Positions 60,442-64,000 of a DNA stretch of 64,000 nt are shown one piece after another. This DNA is from Nostoc sp. FACHB-110. Its GTDB lineage: Bacteria > Cyanobacteriota > Cyanobacteriia > Cyanobacteriales > Nostocaceae. The stretch lies in the NCBI RefSeq assembly GCF_014697425.1, contig NZ_JACJRU010000025.1:1-64000 (forward strand). The letters are read 5' to 3'. The stretch's first letter is position 1. Every line of letters begins with the position of its first letter. The position numbers were made by a program, and so were the translations under genes. Under the pieces are notes generated by a model that was not told where the DNA came from, made no database searches, and saw only the letters and a list, made by a program, of their open reading frames with translations.

Positions 60442-62442
60442 TTAGAAAGTCTTCACAAATTCAATCAGAGCTTTCTTATCTTCATCAGCTAAATCAGAGC
60501 CAAAAGTATGACCTCTGTCTTCAACAAAGTCAGGAGATTTATTAGCTCTTAAAAGTACGCGAGCTAGTTTACCTTTGATGCCACCTCCTGGTCGCAAATC
60601 TTGGAAAAGATTCCCCAGATTCAAAGAAGTAATCGCCTCTCGCATGTTGACGTTAGCCAACAAGTCTACAGGCATACCTTTAGGTACAGGAATTCGCAAT
60701 CTAGGATTGGGATCTCCTGGGGGCAAGTCTAATTTAGTCTTGCGGTCAGTTCTGCTGATAATGCCTTCACGTTTTTCTGGCCAAAGCAGTTTTTCCATAG
60801 CATCGTCATAGGCTGCTATCCGTCCTTTCACAGAAGGATCTTCGTTATACAAGCCTAAGGTGTTGTTATGGAGAAGTGGCGCTGTTGCCCAAACACTAAT
60901 CAAAGAAGGTGTGCGGTAATATCCTAAGCCACCATCGGGTATTTGAAACTCAATAGGTTTAGCTTCGTCAAACGGATTATACAGCGTCAGTTTACCTGGA
61001 GAAGGTAGTTCTTTAAAAGTCTTAGAAGAGAACTGCTCCCAAATATGACCTTTAGCTGCGTTAGTGCCTAACGCCCGGGCGGCGTTAGTTCCAATTAATG
61101 TGACTGGATAACGCTGGTCATCAGATAAGAAGTTATGGTCGAGGAAGTTACTGCTCAGTACAGATTGTTCGTACCATTTCTTCGCTTGTTCGGGGTCAGC
61201 CGCAATCTCCGCAGGTGGCTTCTTGCTGGAGTGACAGCTAGCACAGGTATCAGCAAAAACTAGTTTGCCGCGTTCTAGAAGCTTTTCATCTTTGGTGATG
61301 AATTCCTCGCCACCTGGTGCATCTTTGAGGTGCATTGGTTTGATAGTTTTGAGGAATGCTTCAGCATCAGCCATACGAGCTTCTGTTTGTCTCCAACCTT
61401 CGCATTCTTTTCTGGCGGTGGCGATATCAAAAGGTTTTTGGGGAGTTCTACCTAACATAGCTTCGTGAAGACTCAGCCAGTAGTCGCCGCACATACCGAT
61501 GTTGACGTAGACTCGCAAAGAAGCATTAGCAACTCCGGTAGAGTCTGCACCATCTTTGAGAATGCGATGCACGTTTTTGGTGGAACCGTCGTTCATCACC
61601 TCTGGGTAGGTGGGGCGATCGCCTAAATTAAAAATGGCGTTGATCGCATTAGGATTATTAATGTGATCGGTCGCAATCCGCGAAGTGTCAGATGTACCCG
61701 GTTTTTGTGCATTCAGGACTTGCTTAATAAAGCTATCGTCACTGATTTTGGTAGAAAATAATGCCGCTTCTTTAATGTACTGGTTGCCTAAAGCGGGAAC
61801 GAGGTTGTCCCATTTCGGGTGTTCTTTATCTTGAGGTGGGTTGAGTGGGTCTAACGCTACGTGACATATAGCACAAGACTGTCCAATCCGATAAGGAGGC
61901 TCGATAGCTGCATCCTTAGCATATTGCACAGGTTTCCATTTAGCTGGGTCAAAATCGGGGTTGGGGAATTTACGTAACCCAATCACACCAGTAGATAATG
62001 GGTCTTTACACTTATCCAACCACAACCCATACTCGTCTGGTGCAGTTGCTTTTTCACATCCGGGGTCGTTAATTGCCCCGAATTTCTGAAACCGGACATC
62101 GTGCAGACGCGAGTCAATCAACTGAAGTAAGTCCACATTGCCGTGGGTGCGCTTGGCAATTTCCCGATAGTATTTATCATTACCACCAGTCCAGAGATAC
62201 CAAGTACAACGGCCTCTTTTTTCTGCTTCAGTGAGATTCTCCTTCGTATAGGGCGGGAGATAACCGATACCATCGCAGTTATCTGCATAGGATGTATCGT
62301 TATACTCATTAGCGATTGGTGCAGGTGTTTCACTATACTCACTAGCTAAAGCTGTTGGTAGTCCATAGCCACCACACCATGTAAATGCGATCGCAGCTAG
62401 GAGTACTATACAGCCCTTCCACAGTAGGCGTATTTTCTTCAT
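60442..62442 (-). CDS. Large di-heme cytochrome c, RoxA-like
   Basis: 666 residues. The signal peptide is about 1-33 (ending near ALAS). Two heme motifs are CAICH (190-194) and CASCH (400-404). The segment YYRTPSLISVWATAPLLHNNTLG resembles the block typical of rubber oxygenase RoxA and related di-heme proteins (WATAPxLHN). RoxA cleaves polyisoprene, but most homologues have unknown substrates. Length fits RoxA (about 680). A periplasmic location is expected. It shares only superfamily-level similarity with the cytochrome at 6114. A dioxygenase or peroxidase role is inferred. Confidence 0.8.
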   Translation of the reverse strand: MKKIRLLWKGCIVLLAAIAFTWCGGYGLPTALASEYSETPAPIANEYNDTSYADNCDGIGYLPPYTKENLTEAEKRGRCTWYLWTGGNDKYYREIAKRTHGNVDLLQLIDSRLHDVRFQKFGAINDPGCEKATAPDEYGLWLDKCKDPLSTGVIGLRKFPNPDFDPAKWKPVQYAKDAAIEPPYRIGQSCAICHVALDPLNPPQDKEHPKWDNLVPALGNQYIKEAALFSTKISDDSFIKQVLNAQKPGTSDTSRIATDHINNPNAINAIFNLGDRPTYPEVMNDGSTKNVHRILKDGADSTGVANASLRVYVNIGMCGDYWLSLHEAMLGRTPQKPFDIATARKECEGWRQTEARMADAEAFLKTIKPMHLKDAPGGEEFITKDEKLLERGKLVFADTCASCHSSKKPPAEIAADPEQAKKWYEQSVLSSNFLDHNFLSDDQRYPVTLIGTNAARALGTNAAKGHIWEQFSSKTFKELPSPGKLTLYNPFDEAKPIEFQIPDGGLGYYRTPSLISVWATAPLLHNNTLGLYNEDPSVKGRIAAYDDAMEKLLWPEKREGIISRTDRKTKLDLPPGDPNPRLRIPVPKGMPVDLLANVNMREAITSLNLGNLFQDLRPGGGIKGKLARVLLRANKSPDFVEDRGHTFGSDLADEDKKALIEFVKTF

Positions 62443-63097
62443 AAAACTCTCAATGAGTAATACTATTACCCGGTTAGGAGCATGATCAATAACAAAGCTT
62501 CACCATCAGTTCCCCATTTTCCTGATTTATTTTTCAGATATTTTGAGTGATTTTTGGTGATTAAATTATGTATCCTGTCCAGGCACAGTCATATACGAAG
62601 TTACTACACAATTTTGACAAACGTCACCATCAACTTATTTTATTTGTTACGTTATTTTTTTTAAAATTTGTAAACTTATCCTGCAGTTCCAAAAACTGAT
62701 TTGTTATCGTGTAACCGAGATTTATGGCTAGATTATTTTTGTAACAAATTGTGATCCCAAGCATAAATTTAAGGTACATTAATTGAATGTAAAAAGCAAA
62801 GAGATTTTCATTTTTTCTTAAGATTTTATTGGCTTAGTACGCTGAGTTTACTTTGTTTAAAAGTCTTAAATAAGGCTCAAAGTACTGCGGAGTATAAACT
62901 TTAGGCTTGATATTCGGAACGCAAAAAGTAACAAAAAATTAAAGTTTTGCATCTGATCCGAAAATCCTCATCTTGGACTTGTAGGTAGAAAAAATCAACA
63001 TCCCAGCGAATCTCCTTAAGGTAGTTTTCTGGGTGGTTTCTGCATACATAGCGGCAATTTTCATGCCAGATACTATTGCAAATAGGAAGGAGAGAGT
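62443..63097. other. Divergent non-coding gap (655 bp)
   Basis: AT-rich, with both flanking genes transcribed away from it. A strong AGGAAGGAGAGAG ribosome-binding region lies just before 63098. No RNA gene or repeat was recognised; a 63-codon minus-strand frame at 62939 looks spurious. Confidence 0.45.
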
Positions 63098-64000
63098 ATG
63101 GAGAACGATATTATCTTTAAGCCCTTGCAATTTCGCAATCTCACTGTCAAAAATCGAATTTTTCGCTCCAGTATATCAGGTAGGTGGGATAACTACGATG
63201 GTTCAGGAACTCAAGCCAGAATTAACTGGGAAGAGAAATTTGCTCGTGGTGGTGTAGGAGCAATTATTACTTCCTTTGTGCCAGTGGCAATTCGGGGCAG
63301 AATTATGCCCAACTACGCCACAATCCACTCTGATGACCGAATTCCTTTTTGGCGCAAAGTTGGTGAAAAAGTCCATGAGTATGACTGTAAATTAATTTTG
63401 CAACTTAGCCATTCTGGTCGTCAGCAAGACATTGGTGGTGTAGAAAACGATGGTTTAAAAGCATTAAGTTCTACTAGCAATACTGAATCTTTTCACGGCT
63501 TGCGCTGTCAAGCCATGACCTTGACAGAGATTAAAGAAACTATCCAAATGTTTGCGGATGGTGCGAGAAGAGCGCGGTTGGCTGGTTTAGATGGTGTAGA
63601 ACTGCACAGTGCTAACGGCTATTTATTTAATCAGTTTCTCAGTTCTGGCATTAACAATCGCCAAGACGAATACGGTGGTTCATTAGAAAATCGGGCGCGG
63701 TTTTTACTAGATGTCATTCGCGCCATTCGTCAAGAAGTCGGCCCCGACTTTCATCTGCAATTTAAAATCAGTGCTATTGATTACAACGATGCAGTAATTC
63801 CTTGGGAAAAACGCGGAAACTCCTTAGAAGAATCGGTACAAATTTGTCAATGGGCTGAAGCCGCCGGAGCCGATGCAGTTCACGTTTCTGTCGGGAGTTT
63901 ATTCCCCCATCCCCTCAACCCCATTGGCGATTTTAACTTTGATGTCATTACTAAAACCTATGACACAATGCTTTCCAGTGGCATTTACACCACCCGTAAC
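63098..64000 (+). CDS. Old yellow enzyme family NADH:flavin oxidoreductase (3' end outside window)
   Basis: 301 codons are visible from ATG 63098 and the frame runs off the window. Motifs include FKPLQFRNLTVKNRIFRSS, LILQLSHSGRQ (His/Arg region), AGLDGVELHSANGYLFNQFLS and DEYGGSLENRARFLLDVI, all typical of the FMN-binding TIM barrel of OYE/BaiC-type enzymes. It reduces activated C=C bonds with NAD(P)H; the substrate is unknown. The C-terminal part, which would tell whether an iron-sulfur or second flavin domain follows, is missing. Confidence 0.92.
   Translation, partial: MENDIIFKPLQFRNLTVKNRIFRSSISGRWDNYDGSGTQARINWEEKFARGGVGAIITSFVPVAIRGRIMPNYATIHSDDRIPFWRKVGEKVHEYDCKLILQLSHSGRQQDIGGVENDGLKALSSTSNTESFHGLRCQAMTLTEIKETIQMFADGARRARLAGLDGVELHSANGYLFNQFLSSGINNRQDEYGGSLENRARFLLDVIRAIRQEVGPDFHLQFKISAIDYNDAVIPWEKRGNSLEESVQICQWAEAAGADAVHVSVGSLFPHPLNPIGDFNFDVITKTYDTMLSSGIYTTRN

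Overview
The window is chromosomal DNA from a filamentous, probably heterocyst-forming cyanobacterium of the Nostoc/Anabaena/Calothrix type. The evidence is phosphoribulokinase, ferredoxin-NADP reductase with a phycobilisome-linker domain, CcsA, Tab2-like and Ycf23-like proteins, a CAAD/CURT1-type thylakoid protein, an XisI homologue, many HIP1 octamers (GCGATCGC), heptanucleotide tandem repeats, and many small dispersed palindromic repeats. Genus and species cannot be fixed from this sequence alone. No tRNA, rRNA, CRISPR array or complete insertion sequence was seen.

Layout. 1-6 kb: the 3' end of an RTX-type calcium-binding protein, two PEP-CTERM-like exported proteins, an MFS transporter and an unknown multi-spanning membrane protein, separated by miniature repeats. 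6-15 kb: a large di-heme cytochrome, a 1450-residue double hybrid histidine kinase and an ethylene-receptor-like histidine kinase. 14.8-21.4 kb: a complete efflux operon (HlyD adaptor, double ATPase, two ABC-2 permeases) facing a TetR regulator, with a clear palindromic operator between them; this resembles E. coli ybhGFSR/cecR. 21.4-26.2 kb: a decayed HigA-like antitoxin carrying a miniature element, a translationally coupled trio (GH10-like hydrolase, DUF2358, catalytically dead M48 peptidase), an epoxide hydrolase and a pentapeptide protein. 26.9-40.8 kb: mostly housekeeping genes (CAAD protein, prk, petH, hom, SLH protein, methyltransferase, PmbA/TldE, Tab2, Uma2, XisI, Ycf23, DegT aminotransferase). 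41-47.6 kb: FetB-like permease, an ABC-2 exporter pair, and a large PstS-like/DUF4912 protein. 48.3-52.5 kb: a 1139-residue protein made of thirty 31-32-residue repeats between pentapeptide blocks, followed by an orphan protein. 53-64 kb: a CoaR-type cobalt regulator without its usual pump, a transposase remnant, a VWA/ricin-like protein, an SDR oxidoreductase, CcsA, a lipase-like hydrolase, a RoxA-like di-heme cytochrome, and the start of an old-yellow-enzyme gene.

The most unusual signal is the density and nesting of tiny non-coding mobile repeats. At 56.6-56.9 kb a roughly 40-bp hairpin element sits inside a 158-bp miniature element that has an 8-bp target duplication. That element sits inside a third repeat, and the third repeat supplies the stop codon of a gene. 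Related hairpin elements occur in other repeats, and one repeat of this kind is read in frame as the linker of an ABC ATPase. The second notable object is the repeat-array protein at 48.3-51.7 kb. All functional statements are homology judgements made by eye, without database searches.
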